Notes: generated by a model not told the origin, from the letters alone. A stretch of 46,792 bases of DNA from a bacterium (GCA_021158225.1 JAGGUZ010000010.1:1-46792), one strand, 5' to 3'; numbered from the stretch's first letter, positions 26,341 through 35,162 are shown. Numbers and translations: made by a program.

Positions 26341-26980
26341 AAAAAAGAATAAATCTAATATGCAAATTGCATTGTTATTGATAACCGGCTTGGTACTGGG
26401 ATTTATTGTTATAATTCAAGCGAAACATTTTACAAATTATATTGAAACTATTGGACGTGACAGTACAGAAAATGTTTTTAGGCGTATCCAAATTTTAAAA
26501 ATATCCAACGACGAACTAAAAGATGAAATCTCATCACTGGAAACACAATTTGAAGATTTGAATGATCAAGCACAATCATTCGCCACAATTGATAATGATA
26601 TTAAAAAAGATGAAATAATTGCCGGAGAGACCGATATTTTCGGTCCCGGCATTGAACTAACCATTGAAAATAATCTAAATGTAGTTTGGTTTATAGATCT
26701 TACAAATGAATTAATAACCTCCGGGGCCGAAGCCATCAGTGTAAATAATATAAGACTCACCAATTCAACCATGGGATTTGACCCTCTTCCAAACGGTCAA
26801 ATAATGATAAACGGTGTGATTCTCCAGCCCCCATATACATTCCAAGCCATTGGAGATAAAGAAGAATTAAATCAAATATTAACAAATCCCATAGGAATTC
26901 TTAACAGAATGAATTCCGCAATCAAAGATTTTAAATACGAAATCTCTCAAAAAGACAGGATTGATATGAAAAAGGTTTAG
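26324..26980 (+). CDS. DUF881 family membrane-anchored protein, copy 2
   Basis: A 218-residue paralogue of the preceding gene, beginning at an ATG inside it. An N-terminal membrane helix (about 13-33), a coiled coil (about 42-80) and a DUF881 domain are visible (VVWFIDLTNELITSGAEAISVNNIRL; ILQPPYTFQAIGDKEELNQIL). The coiled coils of the two proteins suggest heterodimer formation. It converges on the HTH gene with only four bases between the stops. Confidence 0.85.
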   Translation: MNLLHRKKNKSNMQIALLLITGLVLGFIVIIQAKHFTNYIETIGRDSTENVFRRIQILKISNDELKDEISSLETQFEDLNDQAQSFATIDNDIKKDEIIAGETDIFGPGIELTIENNLNVVWFIDLTNELITSGAEAISVNNIRLTNSTMGFDPLPNGQIMINGVILQPPYTFQAIGDKEELNQILTNPIGILNRMNSAIKDFKYEISQKDRIDMKKV

Positions 26981-26984
26981 GCAT

Positions 26985-27524
26985 TTATGTATATGCCAAT
27001 ATAAGCCAAATTGGTTGCAAACCGAGCAATATAGCTAAAAGCACATAAAGCACTCGTTTGTTGTATCTTTCTTTCTTGTGACCAGCTAAAAGCTTTTGAT
27101 GTTCAAGTATTGGAACCGACGACTCAATTTGAGACTCCAATTGCCCGACTCTATAATTTGCTCCTTCAAGCCTTTGCTGAAAAACTTTTAAATCTCTTTG
27201 TGATTCATCGTATAAATTTTTATAAATTCTATTTTCAACTTTCTCAATAAAATTAACATCGGACTCAATTAATATATCCGGCGTCGGCACAGATGGGGTT
27301 TTGTGATGAATTTGAGGTTGCCTGTATTTAATTTTTCTATGTGACCTTCTTTCCTTCGCAAGCTTAGTTATCTCATCTATATTTAAGAAAACCCTACCAG
27401 CAATATTCTTATTCGAAACCTTAGCTATCTTAATATAACGATCTAATGTACGTGTTGACACCTTGAGAATCTTTGAAGCTTCATTCCGGCTTACTGTAAA
27501 TGTTTTTTCAGCTTGAGTCGACAT
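26985..27524 (-). CDS. Membrane-anchored helix-turn-helix protein with coiled coil
   Basis: A 179-residue protein with an uncommon order of parts. An N-terminal MerR-like winged or simple HTH comes first (about 10-60; SRNEASKILKVSTRTLDRYI, then GRVFLNIDEITKL). A basic, Pro/His-rich linker follows (about 60-90), then a coiled coil (about 92-140), and a C-terminal membrane helix (about 158-178; VLYVLLAILLGLQPIWLILAY). The DNA-binding end would stay in the cytoplasm and the tail in the membrane. It could tether DNA to the envelope or act as a membrane-bound regulator. The family is not recognised. Its promoter overlaps that of the divergent SpoU gene, so it may control itself and that neighbour. 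Confidence 0.78.
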   Translation of the reverse strand: MSTQAEKTFTVSRNEASKILKVSTRTLDRYIKIAKVSNKNIAGRVFLNIDEITKLAKERRSHRKIKYRQPQIHHKTPSVPTPDILIESDVNFIEKVENRIYKNLYDESQRDLKVFQQRLEGANYRVGQLESQIESSVPILEHQKLLAGHKKERYNKRVLYVLLAILLGLQPIWLILAYT

Positions 27525-27558
27525 AAATTTTATATGTTATTTTGACTATGTCGATGTT

Positions 27559-27587
27559 AATATACATATATTTGCACATTCTGGCAA
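27559..27587 (-). promoter_or_regulatory. Promoter of the membrane HTH gene
   Basis: On the minus strand TTGCCA (27587-27582), a 17-base spacer and TATATT (27564-27559). It overlaps the divergent SpoU promoter by 16 bases, so the two genes probably cannot be transcribed at the same instant. The leader to the ATG at 27524 would be about 28 bases. Confidence 0.55.
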
Positions 27588-27600
27588 GTGCTAGTATGAT
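27572..27600 (+). promoter_or_regulatory. Promoter of the SpoU methyltransferase gene (leaderless geometry)
   Basis: TTGCAC (27572-27577), a 17-base spacer and TATGAT (27595-27600). Six bases separate the -10 box from the ATG at 27607, so transcription should begin on the start codon. Confidence 0.65.
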
Positions 27601-27606
27601 ACGCAC

Positions 27607-28155
27607 ATGAGTCAAAGAAAACTAACCTCGGAAGAAATTGTAAAAAACAAAAAAAGTATCGATGAAATTCGATTACTTCCACGAACTCCAATTGTTGCGA
27701 TCTTGGATAATATTAGAAGTTTATATAATGTTGGAGCAATGTTTAGAACTTCCGATGGGCTGATGTTGAAAAAAATATATTTATGCGGGATGACCGGAAT
27801 ACCACCAAGGAAAGAGATTGAAAAAACATCGCTCGGGGCATCGCAAACAGTCCCATGGGAATATAGAAAAAAAACCATAGACATTGTTAAAGAACTAAAG
27901 GAAGAAGGTTACCAAATAATTGCTCTTGAACTTACCGATCCACCGATGCATTATGCGAAAGCAAATTTTTCATTTCCGGTAGCGCTTATTGTTGGACACG
28001 AAATAAACGGCGTTTCCGACGAAGTAATGAATGAAGTAGATTTATCTATATCAATTCCCATGCTGGGAAGAGCAAATTCTTTAAATGTTGCTACAGCTTA
28101 CGGTATCGCTACGTATCAAATACTTTATAAGTACCAAAACAATGTTTCATCTTGA
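27607..28155 (+). CDS. SpoU/TrmH family RNA 2'-O-methyltransferase
   Basis: A 182-residue SPOUT-fold enzyme. The three SpoU motifs are clear: LDNIRSLYNVGAMFRTSDGL near residue 38 (Asn and the catalytic Arg), ALIVGHEINGVSDEVM near 128, and IPMLGRANSLNVATAYGIATY near 155, which forms the SAM-binding knot. It methylates a ribose in tRNA or rRNA; the exact target cannot be told from sequence. It lacks the N-terminal L30e-like substrate-binding domain of the longer rRNA enzymes. It overlaps ybeY by 14 bases. Confidence 0.93.
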   Translation: MSQRKLTSEEIVKNKKSIDEIRLLPRTPIVAILDNIRSLYNVGAMFRTSDGLMLKKIYLCGMTGIPPRKEIEKTSLGASQTVPWEYRKKTIDIVKELKEEGYQIIALELTDPPMHYAKANFSFPVALIVGHEINGVSDEVMNEVDLSISIPMLGRANSLNVATAYGIATYQILYKYQNNVSS

Positions 28156-28594
28156 ATTTTACAACGAGACGAAAGAATCAATTTCCGGAAAAATTTTCGA
28201 AGATCTGCTTAATACAATCAATGATAATTTTAAGCAAATTTTTCCAAAAATGCTGAATAAAAACAAGCAATATTTTATTTCTTGCACGATTGTTAACGAT
28301 AAACTCATGGAGAAAATTAACAAACAGTATAGAGGGAAAGATCAACCAACCGACGTTATATCGCTTGGATACTTAGAAAAAGGGTCATTTCCCGGAAATG
28401 ATATGGCGGGTGAAATTTTCATCTCGTTCGATACAGCAAATAGACAAGCAAACAATCTCAACCATTCAACTTTAACCGAAATAGCATTCTTGTTCATTCA
28501 TGGGATACTTCATATTTTAGGATACGAACACAAAGAAGAAAAAGATTTTAAATTAATGATGGATTTGACTAATCAAATTCTCTCTTTAAAGTAA
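28142..28594 (+). CDS. ybeY: Endoribonuclease YbeY
   Basis: A 150-residue metalloprotein involved in rRNA maturation and ribosome quality control. The zinc motif [11 protein letters not shown] (H120, H124, H130) is present, preceded by [12 protein letters not shown] and [13 protein letters not shown] use the ATG at 28142, inside the SpoU gene, as it gives the usual length; the frame is open further upstream but has only in-gene codons there. The pairing with an rRNA/tRNA methyltransferase fits ribosome biogenesis. Its last 22 bases overlap the end of the convergent uxs gene. Confidence 0.94.
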   Translation: MFHLEFYNETKESISGKIFEDLLNTINDNFKQIFPKMLNKNKQYFISCTIVNDKLMEKINKQYRGKDQPTDVISLGYLEKGSFPGNDMAGEIFISFDTANRQANNLNHSTLTEIAFLFIHGILHILGYEHKEEKDFKLMMDLTNQILSLK

Positions 28595-29499
28595 CTAATT
28601 GTCTTTAAAAGACCATCTTTCAACTGAATTTCAGGTTCCCAATTAAGCATTTTTCTTGCAAGAGAAATATCAGGAAATCTCCTTTTAGGATCATCTTCCG
28701 GAAGATTTTTATACTCAATATCACTGTTTAAATTTGTTAAATCTATAATTATTTTAGCAAGTTTGATAATGGAAATTTCTTTAGGATTTCCCAAATTAAC
28801 CGGCCCGACAAAATTTTTACTTTCCATCATTAATGTCATCCCATTAATAAGATCATCAATATACTGGAAACTTCTTGTTTGAGATCCATCGCCATAAATC
28901 GTTATATTCTTGTTTTTTAACGCTTGAACTATAAAATTAGAAACCACGCGCCCATCGTTCTCATACATATTTGGTCCATAAGTGTTAAAAATTCTCACAA
29001 TTTTAACATCAACTTTATATTGCCGTAGATAATCCATACAAAGTGTTTCAGCACAACGCTTCCCTTCATCATAACAAGCCCGCGGACCAAGAGTATTAAC
29101 ATTCCCGGTATAAGTTTCTTTTTGAGGATTTTCCAACGGATCACCATAAATTTCCGATGTGGAAGCTTGCAACACTCTAGCTTTGTATTTTTTAGCCAGC
29201 TTAAGAACATTAATTGTTCCAAGCACATTTGTAGTAGTTGTTTGAATAGGATCTTTTTGATAATAAACCGGTGAAGCCGGACAAGCCAAATTATAAATTT
29301 GGTTAACTTCGTAATCAAACGGCTTGTTTATATCATGATAAACAAATTTAAAATTATTGTGTTTATTTAACTCTTCAATATTATCTTTTGTACCGGTAAG
29401 TAAATTGTCTAAGACAATAACTTCGTGTCCTTGTTTAAGCAACTTCGTGCACAAATGAAATCCAATAAACCCGGCTCCTCCGGTAACAAGTATTTTCAT
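28573..29499 (-). CDS. UDP-glucuronate decarboxylase (UDP-xylose synthase)
   Basis: A 308-residue extended short-chain dehydrogenase. The Rossmann motif [11 protein letters not shown] opens the protein. The decarboxylase subgroup is shown by [32 protein letters not shown], then [14 protein letters not shown] with the catalytic Tyr and Lys, and [16 protein letters not shown]. It turns UDP-glucuronate into UDP-xylose using bound NAD. The ATG at 29499 gives the family's standard MKILVTGG start; a GTG nine bases earlier is possible. It follows ugd, whose product is its substrate, by nine bases. Confidence 0.92.
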   Translation of the reverse strand: MKILVTGGAGFIGFHLCTKLLKQGHEVIVLDNLLTGTKDNIEELNKHNNFKFVYHDINKPFDYEVNQIYNLACPASPVYYQKDPIQTTTTNVLGTINVLKLAKKYKARVLQASTSEIYGDPLENPQKETYTGNVNTLGPRACYDEGKRCAETLCMDYLRQYKVDVKIVRIFNTYGPNMYENDGRVVSNFIVQALKNKNITIYGDGSQTRSFQYIDDLINGMTLMMESKNFVGPVNLGNPKEISIIKLAKIIIDLTNLNSDIEYKNLPEDDPKRRFPDISLARKMLNWEPEIQLKDGLLKTISYFKERI

Positions 29500-29508
29500 A
29501 TTATTCAC

Positions 29509-30819
29509 TTAATTTATGCCTATGCCACTATACTTTAAACCGACTTCCTTTACCAGCGCGGGATCGTAAATATTTCGCCCATCAATTAAAAGTGTTCCTT
29601 TCATCAATGATTTTATTTTATCAAAATCCGGATTTCTAAATTCATCCCATTCGGTTAAAACAACAAGAGCGTCAGCTTCCTTTGCACTATCATACATTCC
29701 TGAAACTTTAATAAGATCAGCTGAATTGTAAAATTGCATAAAATTATCTCCTGATATAGGATCATAAACTTTTATCGTTGCTCCCATATTTAACAATTTC
29801 TCAACTATATTACGCGAAGGAGCGTTGCGCAAATCATCGGTTTTAGGCTTAAAACTAAGCCCCAGAATACCAATAACCTTCCCGTTTAAATTACCCAAAT
29901 GCCTTTCAAGCTTGTTTAGAATTATCTCTTTTTGCTTTTTGTTGCGCAATTCAACAGCACTCAAAATATCTAAATTTTTGTTAAATTTTTTGGCCTGACT
30001 AATCAAAGATTTATTATCTTTGCCCAGACAGCTTCCTCCATACCCAATCCCGGCATGTAAAAACCGTGAACCTATTCGCCTGTCCAATCCGATTCCCTCG
30101 GCAACTTCTCTGATATTAGCACCGTTTGAATCACATAAATCCGCCATCTCGTTTATAAATGAAATCTTCATGCTTAAAAAAGCGTTTGCCGCATATTTCG
30201 TTAATTCGGCAGACTCAATACTCATAAAAACAAGTGGTTTCCCTATCCTTTCCAAGGATCCATATAAAGTTTTCATTATTTTTTTTGACTTGTCATCCTC
30301 AACTCCAACAACAATTCTATCGGGGGTAAGAGTATCTTTTACAGCCACCCCCTGTCTTAAAAATTCCGGATTTGAAACAACTTGAACATTAAAATCTTTT
30401 CCGCGTACGAAAACTTCATCTTGAATAATTCGCTTACATTGCAAAGTTGTACCTACCGGCACCGTTGATTTCATTACAAAAACAACATCGCCATTAATAT
30501 TTTTTCCAACAAGATGAGCCACTTCAAAAATATCAGTTAAATCTGTTTGTCCATTCTTACCAGTTGGCGTTCCAACTGCACATATGACAATATCAACATT
30601 ATCAACAGTCATTTTATCAACAAATTTTAATCTTCCATTAGACATATTCCTGTCTACAAGTTCCTGTAATCCGGGTTCATAAAGTGGCATTCCCCCATTA
30701 TTCAACATGTTAATTTTCTCTATATTTTTGTCTACACAAACAACCTCGTTTCCCATTTCGGCAAAACCCGTTCCAGTAGCAAGACCAACATAACCACAAC
30801 CGATAACAATTATTTTCAT
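29509..30819 (-). CDS. ugd: UDP-glucose 6-dehydrogenase
   Basis: A 436-residue enzyme oxidising UDP-glucose to UDP-glucuronate with two NAD. It has the N-terminal NAD motif GCGYVGLATG and the conserved AVGTPTGKNGQTDLT. The catalytic Cys is C264 in GYGGSCLGKD; most homologues read GGSCFPKD, so the two residues after the Cys differ. The C-terminal domain has LGLSFKPKTDDLRNAPS. The product passes to the UDP-xylose synthase encoded next, giving sugar donors for surface polysaccharide or glycoprotein. Confidence 0.95.
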   Translation of the reverse strand: MKIIVIGCGYVGLATGTGFAEMGNEVVCVDKNIEKINMLNNGGMPLYEPGLQELVDRNMSNGRLKFVDKMTVDNVDIVICAVGTPTGKNGQTDLTDIFEVAHLVGKNINGDVVFVMKSTVPVGTTLQCKRIIQDEVFVRGKDFNVQVVSNPEFLRQGVAVKDTLTPDRIVVGVEDDKSKKIMKTLYGSLERIGKPLVFMSIESAELTKYAANAFLSMKISFINEMADLCDSNGANIREVAEGIGLDRRIGSRFLHAGIGYGGSCLGKDNKSLISQAKKFNKNLDILSAVELRNKKQKEIILNKLERHLGNLNGKVIGILGLSFKPKTDDLRNAPSRNIVEKLLNMGATIKVYDPISGDNFMQFYNSADLIKVSGMYDSAKEADALVVLTEWDEFRNPDFDKIKSLMKGTLLIDGRNIYDPALVKEVGLKYSGIGIN

Positions 30820-30825
30820 ACTGTT

Positions 30826-30855
30826 ATGTTAGTCGCTAATCGAATTGGTAGTCAA
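30826..30855 (-). promoter_or_regulatory. Promoter of ugd-uxs (leaderless geometry)
   Basis: On the minus strand TTGACT (30855-30850), an 18-base spacer and TAACAT (30831-30826), with six bases to the ATG at 30819. It overlaps the divergent GNAT promoter. Confidence 0.55.
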
Positions 30856-30872
30856 TTAAAATATGATACAAT
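30845..30872 (+). promoter_or_regulatory. Promoter of the GNAT gene (leaderless geometry)
   Basis: TTGGTA (30845-30850), a 16-base spacer and TACAAT (30867-30872), with six bases to the ATG at 30879. The expected transcription start coincides with the start codon. Confidence 0.6.
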
Positions 30873-30878
30873 AAAATC

Positions 30879-31328
30879 ATGAATATCCGACGAGCAAAAA
30901 AACAAGATATAAAAAATATTTCAAAGCTTCTTATAAATACATTTAATAAATTTTTGCTTCCATACTTTACAAAAGAAGGGGCTGAAAATTTTAAAAACAA
31001 AAAACTTTCTACTAAAAGTTTACTCTCCAGAATGAATCAATATATGTTTGTAGCAGAAGAAAAAGAGCAAATTATAGGATATATAGAAGCAAATTTAAAC
31101 GAAATTCAACTTTTTTTTGTTAATCAAAAGTATCAAGGCAAAGGAGTTGGAAAAGCGCTTATGGATACAATAGAATTAATTGTAAAAAAGAAAAAAAATA
31201 ATGTAATTTATGTTAAAGCCTCTATTTATGCTGTACCAATTTATACAAATCTCGGATTTAAAAAAACCACCGGCAAAAGACAAATAAATGGCGAGCAATA
31301 CCAACCTATGAAAAAAATCATTAATTAA
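30879..31328 (+). CDS. GNAT family N-acetyltransferase
   Basis: A 149-residue acetyltransferase with the GNAT fold. The N-terminal strand-helix MNIRRAKKQDIKNISKLL is followed by a beta region (MFVAEEKEQIIGYIEANL). The acetyl-CoA pyrophosphate loop is QGKGVGKALMDTIE (about 88-101). The end YTNLGFKKTTG is the usual last strand. The substrate is unknown; a small molecule or a protein N-terminus is equally possible. It is followed by a broken lipoprotein gene. Confidence 0.88.
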   Translation: MNIRRAKKQDIKNISKLLINTFNKFLLPYFTKEGAENFKNKKLSTKSLLSRMNQYMFVAEEKEQIIGYIEANLNEIQLFFVNQKYQGKGVGKALMDTIELIVKKKKNNVIYVKASIYAVPIYTNLGFKKTTGKRQINGEQYQPMKKIIN

Positions 31329-31333
31329 TTTCC

Positions 31334-31690
31334 CTTACAAAAAGATCAGCTTTAATTCTACTACTGGCAACCATGCTAAACGGATGTTCAATAAAAGATT
31401 TACCTTTACAACAACCAATACCTAAACCCGAGTTAACTCAGCATTCGACAAAAAATTGAATGAATTTATTAAAGATGTCAAAGAATATGTAGCAACGCCA
31501 GAAGAAACGGGAATGGGACGATAGCGCTGGAGATGACTCGGAGAACTTTCAAAATTTTAACATAACGAAAACCGGATTTGTATTTCATGTTGATCCGGAA
31601 CAAGTAGCTCCTTACTCACTCGGCACACAAGACATCGAAGTTGAATTTAGCGATTTGAAAGCTATTTTGACGCCGGAATGGAACAAATAA
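31334..31690 (+). pseudogene. Decayed DUF3298/RsiV-like lipoprotein gene
   Basis: This stretch has no intact gene, but it holds pieces of one in different frames. First comes a signal-like KRSALILLLATMLNGCS whose Cys would be a lipobox, with CTT where the start codon should be (31334). A later frame gives LNEFIKDVKEYVATPEETGMG and a stop near 31521. A last piece (about 31532-31690) gives FVFHVDPEQVAPYSLGTQDI. That last piece matches the end of DUF3298 domains, found in RsiV-type lipoproteins that bind lysozyme. The middle of the domain is missing. At least two frame changes and a deletion make expression of a working product unlikely. Confidence 0.65.
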
Positions 31691-31692
31691 GA

Positions 31693-31721
31693 TTGACAAA
31701 TCGAAGAAAAATTATTATTTT
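31693..31721 (+). promoter_or_regulatory. Possible promoter of the small helical protein gene
   Basis: A consensus TTGACA (31693-31698), a 17-base spacer and a weaker TATTTT (31716-31721). It lies about 50 bases before the ATG at 31773. It may have served, or still serve, only the small gene. Confidence 0.4.
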
Positions 31722-31772
31722 CTTTTCTTGAGTATAAAAATACACAAAAATAACCATTAACCGCGCTCTGTT

Positions 31773-31982
31773 ATGGATGATATTGACGATATTAAAGATC
31801 CTTTAGAAGAAATGACTAGAGAAGAACTTCAAAAAGAATTAGAATTTAGACGAGCAATAAGAGACGGCTTCGACGGATCAAATGGGAAAACACATCGCGA
31901 ACTTCAAGCTAGTGTTGATGCAGTTAGAAGACAAATAAAAATGCTTGAAAATCCCACTTTCAAAAAAGAAAATGAGTATTAA
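31773..31982 (+). CDS. Small charged helical protein of unknown function
   Basis: A 69-residue acidic and basic protein, almost all predicted helix (LEEMTREELQKELEFRRAIR; HRELQASVDAVRRQIKMLEN). No membrane segment or known motif is visible. The heptad-like spacing suggests a short coiled coil. It ends six bases before the clpB promoter, so it is not part of the clpB transcript. The reading frame and codon use look real, but no family is recognised. Confidence 0.6.
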   Translation: MDDIDDIKDPLEEMTREELQKELEFRRAIRDGFDGSNGKTHRELQASVDAVRRQIKMLENPTFKKENEY

Positions 31983-31987
31983 AAATG

Positions 31988-32016
31988 TTGACAAAACCTT
32001 GTTAGCACTCTATTAT
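31988..32016 (+). promoter_or_regulatory. Promoter of clpB
   Basis: A consensus TTGACA (31988-31993), a 17-base spacer and TATTAT (32011-32016). The -10 box lies exactly in the spacer of the CIRCE palindrome. The leader to the ATG at 32047 is about 24 bases. Confidence 0.8.
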
Positions 32017-32028
32017 TAGGAGTGCTAA
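32002..32028 (+). promoter_or_regulatory. CIRCE operator (HrcA binding site)
   Basis: TTAGCACTC (32002-32010), nine bases, GAGTGCTAA (32020-32028): a perfect match to the CIRCE inverted repeat bound by the heat-shock repressor HrcA. It straddles the -10 box of the clpB promoter, so bound HrcA would block RNA polymerase. The hrcA gene itself is outside this window. Confidence 0.95.
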
Positions 32029-32046
32029 TTTATTAACTTTTAATTT

Positions 32047-34611
32047 ATGCAAATTGGAAATAATTTTACAATAAAAACACAGGAATTAATCAATAATGCT
32101 GCGCAAAAAGCGCTGTCGCTTAATCATCAGCAAATTACAGAGCTTCATTTGCTTGATGAAATGATTAAACAAGAGGGGACTTTAATAAATCCTTTATTTA
32201 AAAAACTTGCAGTAAACAGCAATCTTCTGTCGGACGCAATTGAAGCTAAGCTGAAGCAAATTCCAATAGTTGAAGGGGGAAGTCAGATGGTTTCCGAATC
32301 TTTAAAACGCATTTTAACCGAGGCTTCAAAAATCGCTCAGAAATTTTCAGATGATTATATCTCTGTAGAACATATTTTACTCGCGTTGCTTTCAATTAAA
32401 AATGATACAAGCGACCTTTTAAGAGATGCCGGGCTGGAGAAAGAGACTATAACCGGTATTATAAAAGACTTAAGAGGTTCTGAAAAAATTACGGATGATA
32501 ACCCTGAAAGTAAATTTCAAGCACTGGAGAAATATTGTCAGAATTTTACTGATTTGGCAAAAAAAGGAAAACTTGATCCAGTGATAGGGCGAAACGAAGA
32601 AATTCGTAGACTTATGCAAATACTGGCCAGAAGAACAAAAAATAATCCGGTTTTAATAGGAGAGCCCGGCACGGGAAAAACGGCAATAGTGGAAGGTTTG
32701 GCTAATCGAATCGTAAATGGGGACGTACCTGAAAGTCTTAAAGATAAACAGCTTTTGGCCCTTGATCTTGGAGCGTTAATAGCCGGAACAAAATTTAGAG
32801 GAGAATTTGAGGAACGTTTTAAAGCGGTCTTGAAACAAGTAAAAGAGCAGGAAGGAAAAATCATTTTATTTATTGATGAGCTCCACACTCTTGTTGGAGC
32901 CGGTGCCACCGAAGGGCAAATGGATGCTTCCAATATGATTAAGCCCGCACTTGCTCGTGGAGAACTTCATGCAATCGGAGCAACCACAATTAAGGAATAT
33001 CAAAAATATATCGAGAAAGATGCCGCTTTGGAAAGACGTTTTCAGCCAATTTACGTAAAAGAACCGTCGGTTGACGAAACTATTGCAATCTTAAGAGGTA
33101 TTAAGAAAAAATACGAGCTTTATCACGGAGTAAAAATTCTTGATGAGGCGATTGTCGCTGCTGCAAATTTATCGAACAGATATATCACAGATCGTTTTTT
33201 ACCTGATAAAGCAGTAGACCTGATTGATGAAGCTACTGCGGTTTTAAAAATTGATCTGGAAAGCTCTCCAAGTGAAATTGACGAACTTCAAAGAGAGGTT
33301 ACCCAGCTTGAAATTGAGAAAGAAGCCCTAAAGAAAGAAAAATCAGCTAAAGATAAACTTGCCGAGGTTGAAAAGAATATGGCTACCAAGAAGGAAAAAT
33401 TGGATTCGTTAAAACTCGTCTGGCAAAACGAAAAAGATATTATTGATGAGATGCACAAGATAAAAGGAGAAATCGATCAATTAAACAACGAAGTCCAATC
33501 GTTTGAGAGAGAGTCCAAATTCGATAAGGTAGCCGAAATTATGTATGGAAAAATTCCGGAGAAAAATAAGAAACTTCAAGAGCTTGAGCAAAAACTCAAA
33601 AAAATTCATGGAAACGATCGAATGCTTAAAGAAGAAGTTGGCGCAGAAGATATTGCCAGAATTGTTTCTAAATGGACAGGCGTTCCGGTAAATAAAATGA
33701 ACGAGTCTGAAACAGAAAAGCTACTTCATCTCGAAGATGAGTTGGAAAAGAGAGTTGTAGGACAGGAAAAGGCTGTTAAGGCCGTGAGTAATGTTATCCG
33801 AAGATCAAAAGCTCATATTTCCGAACAAAACAGGCCAATGGGATCATTCTTGTTTTTGGGTCCAACAGGCGTTGGAAAAACTGAACTTGCAAAAACGCTT
33901 GCTTCATTCTTATTTAATGACGAAAAAGCCTTGATTAGACTAGATATGAGTGAATACATGGAGTCACACAGCGTGTCCAAGATAATCGGATCACCTCCCG
34001 GATATATTGGCTACGAAGAAGGTGGGCAATTAACCGAACTCGTAAGAAAAAGACCATACAGCGTTGTACTCTTTGATGAAGTGGAAAAGGCTCATCCTCA
34101 GATTTTCAATGTGCTTCTTCAAATCCTCGATGAAGGGCATATTACGGACGCAAAAGGTAGACAAGTTAACTTTAAAAACACTGTAATAATTCTTACATCA
34201 AATATCGGAAGTAATGAGATTATCAGCTTTAAAGGTACTAAATCCGCTCTTGACCTTAAAATCGAAAACTTGTTAAAACAATATTTTAAGCCCGAATTCT
34301 TGAATAGAATCGACAATACAATCGTGTTTAATCCTCTTACAAAAGAAAATTTAAAAAAGATTGTGGAAATACAAATTGAGGATTTGCGAAAAAGACTTGA
34401 TAAACAACATTTAACACTGAAAATTTCCGAAAAAGCCTTAAACTATCTCGCAGAAAAAGGCTATGATCCGGATTTTGGAGCTCGCCCTCTTAAGCGTTTG
34501 ATTCAAAAGGAAATAGAAAATATTTTAGCCATTAAAATAATTGGAAATGAACTAGAAAACGGCAATACAATAAGAGTGGATATCAAGAAAGACAAATTAC
34601 AGGTAAATTAA
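32047..34611 (+). CDS. clpB: ATP-dependent disaggregase ClpB
   Basis: An 854-residue Hsp100 chaperone that pulls polypeptides out of aggregates together with DnaK. The Clp N-domain covers about 1-145. The first AAA+ domain has Walker A GEPGTGKT (205-212) and [15 protein letters not shown]. The long coiled-coil middle domain (about 400-530), which sets ClpB apart from ClpA/ClpC, is present. The second AAA+ domain has GPTGVGKT (605-612), and the C-terminal small domain ends the protein. There is no IGF/IGL loop for ClpP. It is directly controlled by the CIRCE site upstream. Confidence 0.98.
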   Translation: MQIGNNFTIKTQELINNAAQKALSLNHQQITELHLLDEMIKQEGTLINPLFKKLAVNSNLLSDAIEAKLKQIPIVEGGSQMVSESLKRILTEASKIAQKFSDDYISVEHILLALLSIKNDTSDLLRDAGLEKETITGIIKDLRGSEKITDDNPESKFQALEKYCQNFTDLAKKGKLDPVIGRNEEIRRLMQILARRTKNNPVLIGEPGTGKTAIVEGLANRIVNGDVPESLKDKQLLALDLGALIAGTKFRGEFEERFKAVLKQVKEQEGKIILFIDELHTLVGAGATEGQMDASNMIKPALARGELHAIGATTIKEYQKYIEKDAALERRFQPIYVKEPSVDETIAILRGIKKKYELYHGVKILDEAIVAAANLSNRYITDRFLPDKAVDLIDEATAVLKIDLESSPSEIDELQREVTQLEIEKEALKKEKSAKDKLAEVEKNMATKKEKLDSLKLVWQNEKDIIDEMHKIKGEIDQLNNEVQSFERESKFDKVAEIMYGKIPEKNKKLQELEQKLKKIHGNDRMLKEEVGAEDIARIVSKWTGVPVNKMNESETEKLLHLEDELEKRVVGQEKAVKAVSNVIRRSKAHISEQNRPMGSFLFLGPTGVGKTELAKTLASFLFNDEKALIRLDMSEYMESHSVSKIIGSPPGYIGYEEGGQLTELVRKRPYSVVLFDEVEKAHPQIFNVLLQILDEGHITDAKGRQVNFKNTVIILTSNIGSNEIISFKGTKSALDLKIENLLKQYFKPEFLNRIDNTIVFNPLTKENLKKIVEIQIEDLRKRLDKQHLTLKISEKALNYLAEKGYDPDFGARPLKRLIQKEIENILAIKIIGNELENGNTIRVDIKKDKLQVN

Positions 34612-34621
34612 AAGACAATAA

Positions 34622-34658
34622 AAAAGAGCGGAAACTGCACACCTTAATCCGCTCTTTT
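34622..34658. terminator. Bidirectional terminator between clpB and the RRM gene
   Basis: AAAAGAGCGGA (34622-34632) pairs perfectly with TCCGCTCTTTT (34648-34658). With T-rich sequence after the stem on the plus strand and an A-rich flank that reads as T on the minus strand, it can end both convergent genes. Confidence 0.85.
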
Positions 34659-34680
34659 AATTTGTTTAATTTAAAACGAT

Positions 34681-34932
34681 TTAAGACTCTTTTGGTCTAG
34701 CTTCGTTTACAACGATGGTACGTTTACCAAGTTGTTTTCCGTCAAGTTCTGCAATAGCTTTGTCGGCTGCTGCATCGTCTGTATAAGTTACAAACCCGAA
34801 CCCTTTAGATCGCCCTTGAAAGTCTTTGATGATAATAGCTTCTTCTACCTCACCCAATTCTCCAAAGAAAGATTTTAGTTCATCTTCTGTCGTGTTCCAA
34901 TCAAGGCTTCCGACGAATAATTTTTTAGCCAT
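34681..34932 (-). CDS. RNA-binding protein with a single RRM domain
   Basis: An 83-residue protein that is one RNA recognition motif. RNP2 is KLFVGSLDW (about 4-12) and RNP1 is RSKGFGFVTY (about 41-50), both with the aromatic residues that stack on RNA bases. Such small RRM proteins occur in cyanobacteria and some other bacteria and are often linked to cold or stress. It has no fused domain apart from a short tail (EARPKES). The RNA targets are unknown. It is a single-gene unit between the clpB terminator and the third tRNA-Ser. Confidence 0.93.
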   Translation of the reverse strand: MAKKLFVGSLDWNTTEDELKSFFGELGEVEEAIIIKDFQGRSKGFGFVTYTDDAAADKAIAELDGKQLGKRTIVVNEARPKES

Positions 34933-35063
34933 AGTACGTGCTTAAAAATAGAATATAGACACAAACTTTAGCCTATTAATTCGGAAGCAGACAAACTGTG
35001 CACATTTACTCTTCCTCATTAAAACCAAAGAATGCTGCCGTATGGTAGACCATTTATATAAAA

Positions 35064-35091
35064 TTGGCAAGAAAATAAAAATTTGTAAAAT
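35064..35091 (+). promoter_or_regulatory. Possible promoter of tRNA-Ser(GCT)
   Basis: TTGGCA (35064-35069), a 16-base spacer and TAAAAT (35086-35091), about 70 bases before the mature tRNA. The 230-base gap 34933-35162 holds nothing else I can name. Confidence 0.4.
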
Positions 35092-35162
35092 ACAACCGAG
35101 AGCTTAAGTCTTTACTTTTTACTCCTCGATAAGTAGACTAAATATCGGCTAAATCGCGCCGT

